The translations under genes and the position numbers were made by a program. Shown here piece after piece: positions 17,080 to 25,366 of a stretch of 64,000 nucleotides of DNA. The stretch's first letter is position 1; every line of letters begins with the position of its first letter. The notes beneath the pieces are model-generated. The model searched no databases. It was given only the letters and a program-made list of their open reading frames with translations, and was not told the origin of the DNA. Source of the DNA: Solirubrum puertoriconensis (GTDB lineage: Bacteria > Bacteroidota > Bacteroidia > Cytophagales > Hymenobacteraceae); assembly GCF_001483135.1 (NCBI RefSeq), contig NZ_LNAL01000006.1:1054003-1118002 (forward strand). Direction: 5' to 3'.

Positions 17080-18930
17080 TTACATCGTGTATTTCCGGCC
17101 TTTGTTCTGCTGCTTCAGGTAGGTCATCAGCGGCTCGAAATAGGCTACCATGGCGCGGGCGGATAGGTCTTCGCCGGTTTTCTCGCGCAGGAGCTGGCGC
17201 CAATCGGCGGAGGCGCCGGGGTACATGATGTCGTGCAGGAACTTGCCTACCTCCTTGTTACCGTAGTAGTTGGTGGCGTGCGGGTCCTGCTTCAGGATGT
17301 TGCGCGAAATGTGGTCGTGCAGTTGAAACAGGATGACGTAGGAAAGGGCGTAGTCGTAGTACTGCGCCGGGTCGTCGTTGATGTGGGTTTTGGTAGCGGG
17401 GTCGAGGAAGTTCTCGCCGCGCGTGCTGGGCGGCACAATGCCTTGGTATTGCTTGGCCAGTTCCCACCAGCGGGCGTTCAATTGGTCTTGCGACAGGTTA
17501 TCGGCATAGAAGCTGTTTTCCCACTCGCTCATCACGCCCGAAGCAAACGGAATGAATACTACGTAGTTGAGGGCCTCCTTTAGCAGCGTCTGCGTTTCGT
17601 TGGTCTGCGTTTTGGCATCAACCAGACCTAGACCAGCCAGGAAGGGCTTCTGCGTAGCAGCCAGGCCCATCAGGGAGCCCATGGCCTCGTGGTAGCCGCG
17701 GTTGGCACCGCCGCGCAGCAACACCGGCACATCGGGGTTGGTGTAGGTGAGGTAGTAATAAATGTGACCTAGTTCGTGGTGCGTGGTTTCGTACCACTCG
17801 GTGTTGGGCTCCACGCTCATCAGGCTGCGCACGTCCTGGTTTAGGTCCATGTGCCAGGCCGAGGCGTGGTTGTTCTTCTTGTAGTTGGCACCGGCGGGCA
17901 GTGGATACAGGCTGCTCTTCTCGTAGAAGCTCTTGGGCAAGGCCGGAAAACCCAGGCTTTGGTAAAAGCGCTCTGCCTGTTGCACCTGCCACTCGGCGCC
18001 TTTCTTCTGCAGGGTCGCGTCGAGGTTCAGGCCTTTCACATCAACCATGGCGCTCCAATCCTGGCCCCAGCGGTTGGGCAGCCAGTGCGCGGGCAGGTAA
18101 TCGGGCACCTGTTTCTGGCCGTATTTTTTGGCCAGCTCGTAGCGGGCGTAGGTGTGCAGCTCGCGGTAGAGGGGGCGCAGCTCCTGGTTTACTTTGCGCA
18201 CCAGCTCCATCATCTCCTCCCGCGTCATGCCGTAATCGGATGCCTGGTAGGTGAAGTAGTCGGGGTAACCTAGGGCTTTTACTACTTGGTTGCGCAGGGT
18301 GCGCAGGTTCAGCAGGCCTTCCTTCAGGGTGGGGCCAACGGCTTTCGATGCCTCCCAAGCCGCAAGCCGGCGCTGCGGGTTTTTCTCGTCGCGCAGCACA
18401 CGGTCGAGGTCGTTGGTAGTTACCGATTTGCCGTTGTACTTGTAGTCGTAGCCGTAGAGTTTTTCGGTTTGCTGCGTTTCAGCCTTGATGCGGCGCTTTA
18501 CAACCTCGGATACGGTTTGCGGCGAGCCAGCTGCGTTGTACAAGGCGGTTTGCAGTTGCTTTACCTGAATGGGCGTCAGCTCCGATTTGTGCTCGAGCAG
18601 CTCACGCAGGCGGTTGATGTTTTCGACCGAGCCGGTGAAGGCAGCCAGCGCTTCGTTGGCGCGGGCCGTGGCCGCGGCGTTGGTGGTGTCGCCGGCTACA
18701 ATGCGCGTGTTGGAACGCCACTCGGCCTCGGCCGATTGGGTGTATAGCTGCTGGTACTTAGCCGAGTAGGCTTGCAAGAACTGATCGGCTTGTTCGCGCC
18801 AGTTAACCGGGGCGGGAGCAGGCGTGGCAGGGGCTGCTTCGGTAGCCGAAGTAGTAGCCGGGGCCGACGCTTTTTGCGCGCAGCCCGCCAGCAGCGTGGC
18901 CGCAAACAGCGGAAGAAGGTGCTTTTTCAT
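17080..18930 (-). CDS. M2 family metallopeptidase (angiotensin-converting-enzyme-like) lipoprotein
   Basis: The 616-residue protein is a peptidyl-dipeptidase of family M2. The zinc motif is HELGH at residues 385-389 (ETTHHELGHIYYY), and the third ligand lies in NRGYHEAMGSLMG, matching FHEAIGD of ACE, about 24 residues on. The N-terminus MKKHLLPLFAATLLAGCAQ is a lipoprotein signal (LAGC), followed by an A/P/T-rich tether. It should be lipid-anchored, trimming dipeptides from peptides in the periplasm or at the surface. Length and C-terminal YYDYALSYVILFQLHDHI agree with bacterial ACE homologues such as XcACE. The transcript ends at 17023-17070. Confidence 0.93.
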   Translation of the reverse strand: MKKHLLPLFAATLLAGCAQKASAPATTSATEAAPATPAPAPVNWREQADQFLQAYSAKYQQLYTQSAEAEWRSNTRIVAGDTTNAAATARANEALAAFTGSVENINRLRELLEHKSELTPIQVKQLQTALYNAAGSPQTVSEVVKRRIKAETQQTEKLYGYDYKYNGKSVTTNDLDRVLRDEKNPQRRLAAWEASKAVGPTLKEGLLNLRTLRNQVVKALGYPDYFTYQASDYGMTREEMMELVRKVNQELRPLYRELHTYARYELAKKYGQKQVPDYLPAHWLPNRWGQDWSAMVDVKGLNLDATLQKKGAEWQVQQAERFYQSLGFPALPKSFYEKSSLYPLPAGANYKKNNHASAWHMDLNQDVRSLMSVEPNTEWYETTHHELGHIYYYLTYTNPDVPVLLRGGANRGYHEAMGSLMGLAATQKPFLAGLGLVDAKTQTNETQTLLKEALNYVVFIPFASGVMSEWENSFYADNLSQDQLNARWWELAKQYQGIVPPSTRGENFLDPATKTHINDDPAQYYDYALSYVILFQLHDHISRNILKQDPHATNYYGNKEVGKFLHDIMYPGASADWRQLLREKTGEDLSARAMVAYFEPLMTYLKQQNKGRKYTM

Positions 18931-19030
18931 AGGTACAAGTGCGTGGGAGTGCCAGCCAGTGTACTACTGACTGCGGAGTGCGCCCAAAATAATCATCCGG
19001 CAGCGAACGTGCCCTGACGATGTGGTCGCG

Positions 19031-19969
19031 CTACTGCGCTTCGGCAACCTCCTCCAGCTGGCAGCACTGCTTAAACTTCTTGCCCGAGCCGCAGGGGCAA
19101 GGGTCGTTACGACCTAGGCGCTTGGGCTGCTTGCGCAGTAGGCGGCGCGGGTCGAAGCGCGAAAAGCGCAGGCCCGGGTCTTGGCGAAAGGTGCGGGTAA
19201 GTAGCTGGTATAGTTCGGGGTGGTGACTTTCCAGCTGCTCAGGCTTCTCGAAAAAGTACTCCAGCACTACGGCAAAGAACTCGGCCGGCGAAGTGCCGGC
19301 GTAGTCGCCGATGCTCGATTTGCCAGCATGGATCTGCTCCATTTCGGCTTGCATCAGCTGTTTCCACTGCGGCACCAGCTCGCGCGGCAGCATCAGCAAG
19401 GGCACCCCGTCGATTTGCCCATCAGCCTCGTCGAGCAGGTGCGCAAACTCATGAATGCCCACGTTTTGCTTGTCCTTGGCGTCGCGGAAACCCTGCTCCA
19501 GCGCGGCTTTCGACAGGCGCATGTAATGGTCGGTTTGGAAGTTTTGCACCGAACCCAGGAGCGTGCCTTCAAGCGGAGCTACTTCCTTGTCCTTATCGGA
19601 CGGCAGCTGCCAGGCATCCGGAAACACCAGCACCTCGCCTAGGTTGTCGTACTCCCAACCGCCCCGAAAACCGAAAATTGGAATGATGGCTGAGGCAGCA
19701 ACCAACAACCGGGTAGCATCATCGATGCGGGTTTTGATGCCCGTAATGCGCGTTTGCGCCAGAAACAGCTGCACCTGCTTTTCGAAGCGCACCTTTTCGG
19801 TATCCGTCAGGGCGATGTAAAAGGCTACTCGCTCAGCTAGGATGTCGCGCCAAGCTTCAGGGAAAGGCTGCGCCAACGCGCGGGCCCGCTCGCGCGTGCC
19901 GCTTGTGAGGTAGCGGTAAATCAGGAAGAAAATGCCGGCCAATACGGCTAGGCCAATCAAGTAATTCAT
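19031..19969 (-). CDS. M90/MtfA-type zinc peptidase fused to a SEC-C zinc-finger motif
   Basis: The 312-residue protein begins with one transmembrane helix (about 3-20), followed by an MtfA-like domain (peptidase family M90) with zinc motif HEFAH (173-177) and AEFFAVVLEYFFE, the conserved glutamate segment. In E. coli, MtfA titrates the repressor Mlc and is an aminopeptidase. Here the C-terminus adds a SEC-C motif, RNDPCPCGSGKKFKQCC (287-303), a zinc-binding module seen in SecA and in many unrelated proteins, usually for contact with another protein or with ribosomes. Start 19969 (ATG) preferred over a GTG at 19978. The membrane anchor plus SEC-C suggests recruitment to a partner at the inner membrane. 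Confidence 0.88.
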   Translation of the reverse strand: MNYLIGLAVLAGIFFLIYRYLTSGTRERARALAQPFPEAWRDILAERVAFYIALTDTEKVRFEKQVQLFLAQTRITGIKTRIDDATRLLVAASAIIPIFGFRGGWEYDNLGEVLVFPDAWQLPSDKDKEVAPLEGTLLGSVQNFQTDHYMRLSKAALEQGFRDAKDKQNVGIHEFAHLLDEADGQIDGVPLLMLPRELVPQWKQLMQAEMEQIHAGKSSIGDYAGTSPAEFFAVVLEYFFEKPEQLESHHPELYQLLTRTFRQDPGLRFSRFDPRRLLRKQPKRLGRNDPCPCGSGKKFKQCCQLEEVAEAQ

Positions 19970-20016
19970 CGGGCGCACAAACGGCAGCGCCGCACTTTGG
20001 TTGCGCCCAGGTATAC

Positions 20017-20376
20017 CTAGCTATTGGGGGTAGTTGCGGGTAAGTCTAAATCCGGAAAATGCGCCTGTATGCGCTCCTGCAGCAACGCCACCAGCTTGGC
20101 ATCTTGATACTGATACTTATCGGGTATGCGGAGGCAAACCACGGGCTTGCCCACCAGCGCATCGGCAAACTTCTGGCGCAAACGGTCGGCGTGGCGTTTT
20201 TCCATCACCACTACCACATCGGCCCACCCTAGGTGCCCGGCCGTAACGCGCACACGGGCACCTGCCTCGGTACCCGCCGAGCGAGCCTCTACTTGCGGAG
20301 AATTCTGAAACAGATGCTCGGCCGTGAGGCTGCGCCAACGGTTTTGGCTGCAGATGAAGAGCAGGTGTTTGAGCAA
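20017..20376 (-). CDS. low-molecular-weight protein tyrosine phosphatase-like protein
   Basis: This is a short (about 119 residues) member of the predicted tyrosine phosphatase group COG4551. The N-terminal P-loop HLLFICSQNRWRS contains CX5R (Cys9, Arg15), and IPDKYQYQD near residue 90 offers the acid. Other conserved blocks are SAGTEAGA and WADVVVVMEKRH. No ATG lies near the conserved start; the TTG at 20376 gives MLKHLLFICS and is my choice. An in-frame ATG far upstream would overlap the end of the helicase gene and the hairpin at 20427 and is not credible. The biological substrate is unknown. Confidence 0.8.
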   Translation of the reverse strand: MLKHLLFICSQNRWRSLTAEHLFQNSPQVEARSAGTEAGARVRVTAGHLGWADVVVVMEKRHADRLRQKFADALVGKPVVCLRIPDKYQYQDAKLVALLQERIQAHFPDLDLPATTPNS

Positions 20377-20426
20377 AGCAGTGCTAATGGTGAAGATTGG
20401 AAAGAGCCTTAAGCTGAAGGCAAAAG

Positions 20427-20484
20427 AGAAGCGCTGCGAGTGGTTGGGGTTCTTAATTCCACAGCAACCATCCGCAGCGCTTCT
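20427..20484 (-). terminator. hairpin terminator of the DbpA-like helicase gene
   Basis: Twenty-base arms at 20427-20446 and 20465-20484 are complementary except for two adjacent positions, around an 18-base loop. On the minus strand they follow the helicase stop codon (20510) and are followed by CTTTTGCC. Confidence 0.7.
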
Positions 20485-20509
20485 GTTCAGGTACAGTAGA
20501 GCCCTACTA

Positions 20510-21922
20510 CTAGCGCACCTCCGTAACACGCACTTTTTGCCCCTTGATGCGGGCGCCGCTCATGCTTTGCTGCACGGCTTTGCCGGCCTCGCGCGGCACA
20601 GTGATGTAGCTATAATGGTCGAACACCTCGATGCGGCCTACATCTTCGCGCTGCAGCCCGGCTACGTTTACCAAGGCGCCAACCAAGTCGTGGGCTGATA
20701 CCTTTTCCTTGCGGCCAGCCGATACGTGCAGCGTAACGGTAGTAGGGCGAATGGTCTTCTCGGCGGGCGGCAGCGAGGGCGCATGCAGCGGCTGCCAGCT
20801 CACGGCTTTCGGCATCTGCCAGCGCAGCACCTGTTGCTGCTCGGCCGGGGTGGCCAACACGTGGGCGGTACCCGTTGCACCTGCACGGGCGGTACGGCCG
20901 GCCCGGTGCTGGAAAGTGTCGGCTTTGTCGGGTACTTCAAACTGAACAACCGTGTCGAGGTCTTGCACATCGATGCCGCGGGCCGCTACATCGGTGGCTA
21001 CCAAGGCCAGGGCCGAGCCGTTGCGCAACTTTAGCAGGGCTTTGTCGCGCTCGGGCTGCGGCATTTTGCCGTGTAGCGCTTCGGCGGCCACGCCGCGGCT
21101 GCTCAGAAAGCGCGCCAGCTCTTCGCAGCGCTGGCGCGTGTTGCAGAAAATGAGCGCACGGCCGGTTTCGGGCTTTTGCAGCAAATGAAACAGCGCGGCC
21201 GGTTTTTTCTCGGCTGGCCCAAATTGCCCCAGCAAGGTAAGCGACTCGGGCAGCGACTCGCCTTCGGAGCCAGCCTGCACGTGGCGCGGGCGGGTGAGGT
21301 TGCGGCGTACCAGCTCCAGCACTTTATCGGGCATGGTAGCCGAGAACAACAGCGTTTGGCGCCGGCGCGGCAGGCGCTGCACGATGTTGGCCAACGCCTC
21401 CTGAAATTTCAAATCGAGCAGCTTGTCGGTTTCGTCGATAACGAGCAGCTGCAGCTTGTTGGGAATGAAAGTGCGGCGGTCGAGGTGGTCGAACAGGCGG
21501 CCGGGCGTGGCTACCAGTACGTGCGGCGCCTGGCGCAGGCTTTTGGTTTCTTCCTGAAAGCCGTGGCCGCCGTAGAACGCCGCCACGCGTAAGCCCGGCA
21601 GGTATTTGCCCAGGCGCTTGAGCTCGTCGCGGCCTTGCAGGGCCAGCTCGCGCGCGGGCACCAGCACGATGACTTGCACCGCATCGAGTTGCAAATCGAG
21701 CTTTTGTAGCAAGGGTAGGCCGTAGGCAGCCGTTTTGCCCGAGCCGGTAGGCGCCTGGCCGGCAATGTCTTGCCCTTCGAGCACCAGCGGTATCACTAGC
21801 TGCTGAATGGCAGTGGGTTGGGTGTAGCCAAGCTCTTGCAAGGCTTGCCGCAACGGCTCGGCCAAACCTAGGGTAGCAAAGTCGGGAGCGGCGGGGGCAG
21901 GCGTATTCGGAGCGTCGGACAT
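20510..21922 (-). CDS. DEAD-box RNA helicase, DbpA-like
   Basis: The 470-residue protein has the Q motif (YTQPTAIQQ), Walker A APTGSGKT, PARELALQ, TPGRLFDHL, SAT, DVAARGID and HRAGRTARAG, all in standard order, followed by a C-terminal RNA-binding domain of the DbpA type (about 395-470). DbpA uses such a domain to bind 23S rRNA during 50S subunit assembly. Motif II reads DETD (VIDETDKLLD) in place of DEAD, a conservative change that keeps the magnesium-binding Asp and Glu. The low-complexity N-terminus (PNTPAPAAP) is short. It is probably a cytoplasmic ribosome-assembly helicase. Confidence 0.9.
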   Translation of the reverse strand: MSDAPNTPAPAAPDFATLGLAEPLRQALQELGYTQPTAIQQLVIPLVLEGQDIAGQAPTGSGKTAAYGLPLLQKLDLQLDAVQVIVLVPARELALQGRDELKRLGKYLPGLRVAAFYGGHGFQEETKSLRQAPHVLVATPGRLFDHLDRRTFIPNKLQLLVIDETDKLLDLKFQEALANIVQRLPRRRQTLLFSATMPDKVLELVRRNLTRPRHVQAGSEGESLPESLTLLGQFGPAEKKPAALFHLLQKPETGRALIFCNTRQRCEELARFLSSRGVAAEALHGKMPQPERDKALLKLRNGSALALVATDVAARGIDVQDLDTVVQFEVPDKADTFQHRAGRTARAGATGTAHVLATPAEQQQVLRWQMPKAVSWQPLHAPSLPPAEKTIRPTTVTLHVSAGRKEKVSAHDLVGALVNVAGLQREDVGRIEVFDHYSYITVPREAGKAVQQSMSGARIKGQKVRVTEVR

Positions 21923-22007
21923 CGGCTAAAATTCAAAAGCGGGCCACGAAGGTACAAAACGTTACTGCGGCGGGCAGGTTGAGCTGCACTTAGTGCCTTG
22001 CGCAGGT

Positions 22008-22982
22008 TTACTCGGTAGCAGGGCTTGGCAGTGGAGCAGGCGCTGGTTCGGGGTCAGGCACATTCACCAAGCGGTAACTCACGCCCGAGGGCTTGGGTCG
22101 CAGTGGGTGGCCGGTATACTGGGCGTACACCTTGGTAAAGCTGGCGCCGAAGTAAAAAATCATGGCCGAGTAAAACACGAACAGCAGCAACAGCACCACC
22201 GACGAGGCCGGCCCGTAGATGGGCCCTAGGTTGCGCGGGCGAAGCAACAAGTGCAGCACCTGCTCGCCGATTTCGAACAGCACGCCCGTGAGCAAAGCGC
22301 CTCGCCATAGGGCAGGCCAGGGTACATGTGCATGGCTGAGGTTGCGAAACACCAAGCCAAACCACGCCGCAAGTATCAGCAACGAAACGAGGCTGTTTAG
22401 GCCTTGCACCAGTATCAGCAGCAGGTTTTGCCCGAGGCCGGCTACCATTTCGCCAAACAAGTGCAGGCCCGAATCGGCCATTACGGCCACTACCGACAGC
22501 AGGGCAGTTGCGGCCAAGGCGCCGCCCGAACGGCTTCGCTCGCGCAAAACTCGCCCGAACCGGCCTTTTTGCGGGCGCGGTCGCACCTGCCACAAATCGT
22601 TGAGCGAGTTCTGGATGACCACAAACAACGTGGTTGCCACGAACATCAGAAACACGAAACCCAGAGCCGTGACAATCAGGTTGCGCTCGATGTTGACTAC
22701 GTTCGTCACGATTTGCGCGAGCAACTCGGCGCCGGTGGTGCCCACCAAGTCGGCAATTTTGGCCAGCAACAGCGTGCGTATCTGCGAGGCCGGATACAAA
22801 GCTCCGAGTACGCTAATAAATAATATCAGAATGGGCGGCAGCGCAAACGTGGTGAAAAAAGCCGTTGCTGCCGCTAGCCGCAGCGGATCGTGGGCCGACA
22901 ACTCGCGGCCCGCGCGGCGCAGCAGAACGAGTACATCGGGCCAACGTTGGTGAAGCCGACCGGTAGGGCGTATTTTTGTCAT
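22008..22982 (-). CDS. YihY/BrkB family inner-membrane protein
   Basis: The 324-residue protein has six predicted helices and the family's landmarks: LAAATAFFTTFALPPILIL at the first helix, VVIQNSLNDLWQVRP before the second half, and YGPASSVVLLLLFVFYSAMIFYFGASF near the end (given in part). BrkB-like proteins were once annotated as ribonuclease BN; that activity belongs to another gene, and the actual function is unresolved. The tail (PDPEPAPAPLPSPATE) is Pro-rich. The start at 22982 (MTKIRP) is preferred to 23003. It is divergent from the DUF2062 gene. Confidence 0.87.
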   Translation of the reverse strand: MTKIRPTGRLHQRWPDVLVLLRRAGRELSAHDPLRLAAATAFFTTFALPPILILFISVLGALYPASQIRTLLLAKIADLVGTTGAELLAQIVTNVVNIERNLIVTALGFVFLMFVATTLFVVIQNSLNDLWQVRPRPQKGRFGRVLRERSRSGGALAATALLSVVAVMADSGLHLFGEMVAGLGQNLLLILVQGLNSLVSLLILAAWFGLVFRNLSHAHVPWPALWRGALLTGVLFEIGEQVLHLLLRPRNLGPIYGPASSVVLLLLFVFYSAMIFYFGASFTKVYAQYTGHPLRPKPSGVSYRLVNVPDPEPAPAPLPSPATE

Positions 22983-23103
22983 AAATAGGAAGCCGCGCTG
23001 CAACCCTGGCCGGCCACGGCGCGAAAGTTGTTAGAACGCGGCGGCAGGGTTGGCTGTTACCTACCAGCTCATCCTAGGTATTCGCGCTGCTTTACTGCTC
23101 GGC

Positions 23104-23613
23104 ATGTCATCAGTTGTTACGCCCACTCGTTCCGGTTTCTTTCGTCGTCGTGTAATTGAGCCGTTGCTGAGCCAATTGCGCCAAGGACTTTCGCCCACGC
23201 AGCTAGCCCTTACCATTGCCCTAGGTACCGCCTTTGGCTTGGTGCCTCTGCTGGGGATTACCAGCGTGCTTGGCACTGCTGTGGCCGTGTGGCTGCGTCT
23301 TAATGTTGGCGCTATGCTGCTGATTAGCCACTTGCTGAGCCCAGTGCAACTGCTGTTGTTGCTGCCTCTGTTGCGGCAGGGCGCCAGCTTGCTCGGCGGG
23401 CCCAGCGGTTCGCAAATAACCTTGGCCCGGGTACAATACCTACTTAGTCACGACTGGGCAGCTGCCCTGCAACTGTTCTGGCGCGCCGAGCTGGGGGCCC
23501 TGATTCTGTGGCTGCTTGGCTCGATACCGGTGACGCTGGCGCTTTACGCAGGCTTGCTGCCGATTCTGCGGCGCGTAGCACGCCGCCAGGCAGCTGCACA
23601 GGTGGCAGAGTAA
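23104..23613 (+). CDS. DUF2062 domain membrane protein
   Basis: A 169-residue protein with RRVIEPLLSQLRQGLSPTQLALTIALG followed by GLVPLLGITS and helices, the pattern of DUF2062 (motif given in part). In other bacteria the domain occurs alone or fused to glycosyltransferases; a transport or lipid-handling role has been suggested but not shown. Start at the ATG at 23104; an in-frame TTG at 23050 adds 18 hydrophobic residues and cannot be excluded. It is followed by a strong bidirectional terminator. Confidence 0.8.
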   Translation: MSSVVTPTRSGFFRRRVIEPLLSQLRQGLSPTQLALTIALGTAFGLVPLLGITSVLGTAVAVWLRLNVGAMLLISHLLSPVQLLLLLPLLRQGASLLGGPSGSQITLARVQYLLSHDWAAALQLFWRAELGALILWLLGSIPVTLALYAGLLPILRRVARRQAAAQVAE

Positions 23614-23625
23614 GCCTAGTTCTGT

Positions 23626-23677
23626 ACTTCAACAAAAAGCCCCGCAGCCGTTTTGGCGCGGGGCTTTTTGTTGAAGT
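23626..23677. terminator. bidirectional terminator between DUF2062 and SseB genes
   Basis: Perfect 20-base arms at 23626-23645 and 23658-23677 with a 12-base loop. The stem contains AAAAA/TTTTT tracts on both sides, suitable for both convergent genes. Confidence 0.88.
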
Positions 23678-23715
23678 AAGCTCGGTAGCAAGCTCAGAGG
23701 CCTGAGCCCCTAGGG

Positions 23716-24711
23716 CTACACTAGGGTGCGTTGGTACACCGGCTCTTGCTGGTTAAAGTACTGCGTGAGCGGTTCGTTGGGGTCGGGGCTCAGGCGGGCA
23801 ACATCCATGGTATCCTGGCCGGGCAGGTGGGCTTGCAAAATCGGGCCTAGCTCCTGCAAAAACTCCATGTCTTCGCCATCAACCTTGAAGGCCAGCAGCA
23901 TTCGGGTTGGAGCTTCTTCGCCTTCGATCAGTACGTCGGAAAGGTAAACCGCTTCGATGTGGGGGTGCTGGGCGCAGAAATCTTCCAGGGCAGCTTTCAG
24001 CTCGGCGGGGTGTTCGGCCATGGGCACCAGCTGGGCCTGCGGGCCTTGCTGCTCTTCGGCGGGCGGCGAGAAGATGCGGCCGCTCAACAGGTCTTCGATT
24101 TCGGGCAGAACCAGCAGCTTGCCGTAGGGCGAAAAGGGGTTGAGCACACACTCGGCACCGTGTGTCATGTGCAAGAAACCTTCGCCGCGTACGCGCAGGA
24201 ACGCTACCTGCTCGGGTTGGGCACCGCCTTCGTAAATGCGCTCTTCTGAGGAGAACATGGGAATGCGGCCGTCGTGCAGCACCTGCAGCTGTACTTCGGT
24301 ACCTTCTTCAACCGTCATTTCGCCGGGTTGGCCACCCTCCGGAATAGCCGTGAGCACCAATACTTCGGCGTTCAGCAGCTCGTGGTAAAAGGCTAGGCGG
24401 TACTGCGGATCCTGCGAGGCCATCAGCAACGCACTCTCCAGGTTGTTTTTGGGGTCGAACGGCGGCATGGGCGGCAGTTCGGGCATCGGCGGAATCTCCG
24501 GCATCGACGACATGGCCGGAGCGGCCGGCTGCATTTCGGCTGCCGATTTGGCTGCGAAAGCGGGGCGCTGGTAGCGCGGCCCGCCCGCCGTTTTGGAAGC
24601 CTCCGGTTCGGGAGTGGAGGTAGCAGGAGAGGTAGTAGCAGGTTGCGACGGGGCCGGCGTTTCGGCGGCTTCGTCGGCAGGCTTTTTCTTTAGAAAGTCA
24701 AACAGACCCAT
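23716..24711 (-). CDS. SseB-like (enhanced serine sensitivity) protein
   Basis: The 331-residue protein starts with GLFDFLKKK, then a long A/P/T-rich linker (about 14-90, with several MPELPPMP-like repeats), and a globular part with NLESALLMASQDPQYRLAFYHELLNA, the SseB N-terminal block, followed by the SseB C-terminal region (LKAALEDFCAQHPHIEAVYLSD). SseB proteins are cytoplasmic; E. coli sseB affects serine sensitivity, and related domains occur in type VII secretion loci. No secretion genes are adjacent. The proline-rich linker is unusually long for the family. Confidence 0.75.
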   Translation of the reverse strand: MGLFDFLKKKPADEAAETPAPSQPATTSPATSTPEPEASKTAGGPRYQRPAFAAKSAAEMQPAAPAMSSMPEIPPMPELPPMPPFDPKNNLESALLMASQDPQYRLAFYHELLNAEVLVLTAIPEGGQPGEMTVEEGTEVQLQVLHDGRIPMFSSEERIYEGGAQPEQVAFLRVRGEGFLHMTHGAECVLNPFSPYGKLLVLPEIEDLLSGRIFSPPAEEQQGPQAQLVPMAEHPAELKAALEDFCAQHPHIEAVYLSDVLIEGEEAPTRMLLAFKVDGEDMEFLQELGPILQAHLPGQDTMDVARLSPDPNEPLTQYFNQQEPVYQRTLV

Positions 24712-24839
24712 ATTTCGGTATGCGGATGAAGATGCAAACTAATGAGGATTGGCCGAAGAACCAGCTGCCGAGCCACTAATCGGCCGAAAAGCTTGTAGCC
24801 CTTGTCCTAGGTAGCTAAAGCGAATTGTGGTGGCAGGAG

Positions 24840-25271
24840 CTACTGCCCATCGGAACCCTGGCAGCGGTCGAGCAGCTCGCTTACTTCGCGAATGGTGTAT
24901 TTCTCGCCCTTGTTGCCCCACGCCGACTGCACGTAGTTCAGCAGGTTGGTAATCTGCGAATCGGTGAGGTCTTCGTGGCCGGGCATCACTTGGTTGTAGT
25001 GCACGCCGTTTACGATGATGGGTCCCTGCTGCCCACGCCGTATGAGGCAGGGCAAATCGTCGCGGTATTTGGTCAGGTAATCGGCGCCGGCCACGGGCGG
25101 AATCAGGCGGCGCAAGCCCTGGCCCTGGTCGCCGTGGCAGCTGGCGCAGTGGTTGGCGTACAGCTTCTGCCCCTCGTTCTGGCGGTCGGTAAAGCAGCTA
25201 GGCAAAGCCAAGGCGGCAGCGGCCAGCAACACCGCCGAGCGCAGCAAAGCAGAAGTGGGGCGAAGTGCCAT
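24840..25271 (-). CDS. c-type cytochrome lipoprotein
   Basis: A 143-residue monohaem cytochrome c. The lipobox is LPSC (ALALPSCFTD), the haem site CASCH is in LYANHCASCHGDQGQG, and the sixth ligand is probably the methionine in QVMPGHEDL. It should be anchored in the inner membrane facing the periplasm and carry electrons. The SCO gene lies upstream on the same strand, separated by a hairpin, so the two may be expressed separately though related in function (respiratory oxidase supply or assembly). Confidence 0.88.
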   Translation of the reverse strand: MALRPTSALLRSAVLLAAAALALPSCFTDRQNEGQKLYANHCASCHGDQGQGLRRLIPPVAGADYLTKYRDDLPCLIRRGQQGPIIVNGVHYNQVMPGHEDLTDSQITNLLNYVQSAWGNKGEKYTIREVSELLDRCQGSDGQ

Positions 25272-25306
25272 CGGGTTCGGGTAAGTGAGAAGAAGGCCAA
25301 TACTTC

Positions 25307-25346
25307 GCAGCCAACCCTAGGCAACGATTTACCTAGGGCTGGCTGC
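25307..25346. terminator. hairpin with CCTAGG at the top of both arms
   Basis: Arms of 15 bases (25307-25321 and 25332-25346) differ at one position and enclose a 10-base loop. Each arm ends in CCTAGG at the loop. It lies between the SCO stop (25367) and the cytochrome c start (25271), so it can act as a terminator or attenuator for SCO. Confidence 0.6.
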
Positions 25347-25366
25347 AAAACCACTAAATGAGGCGG

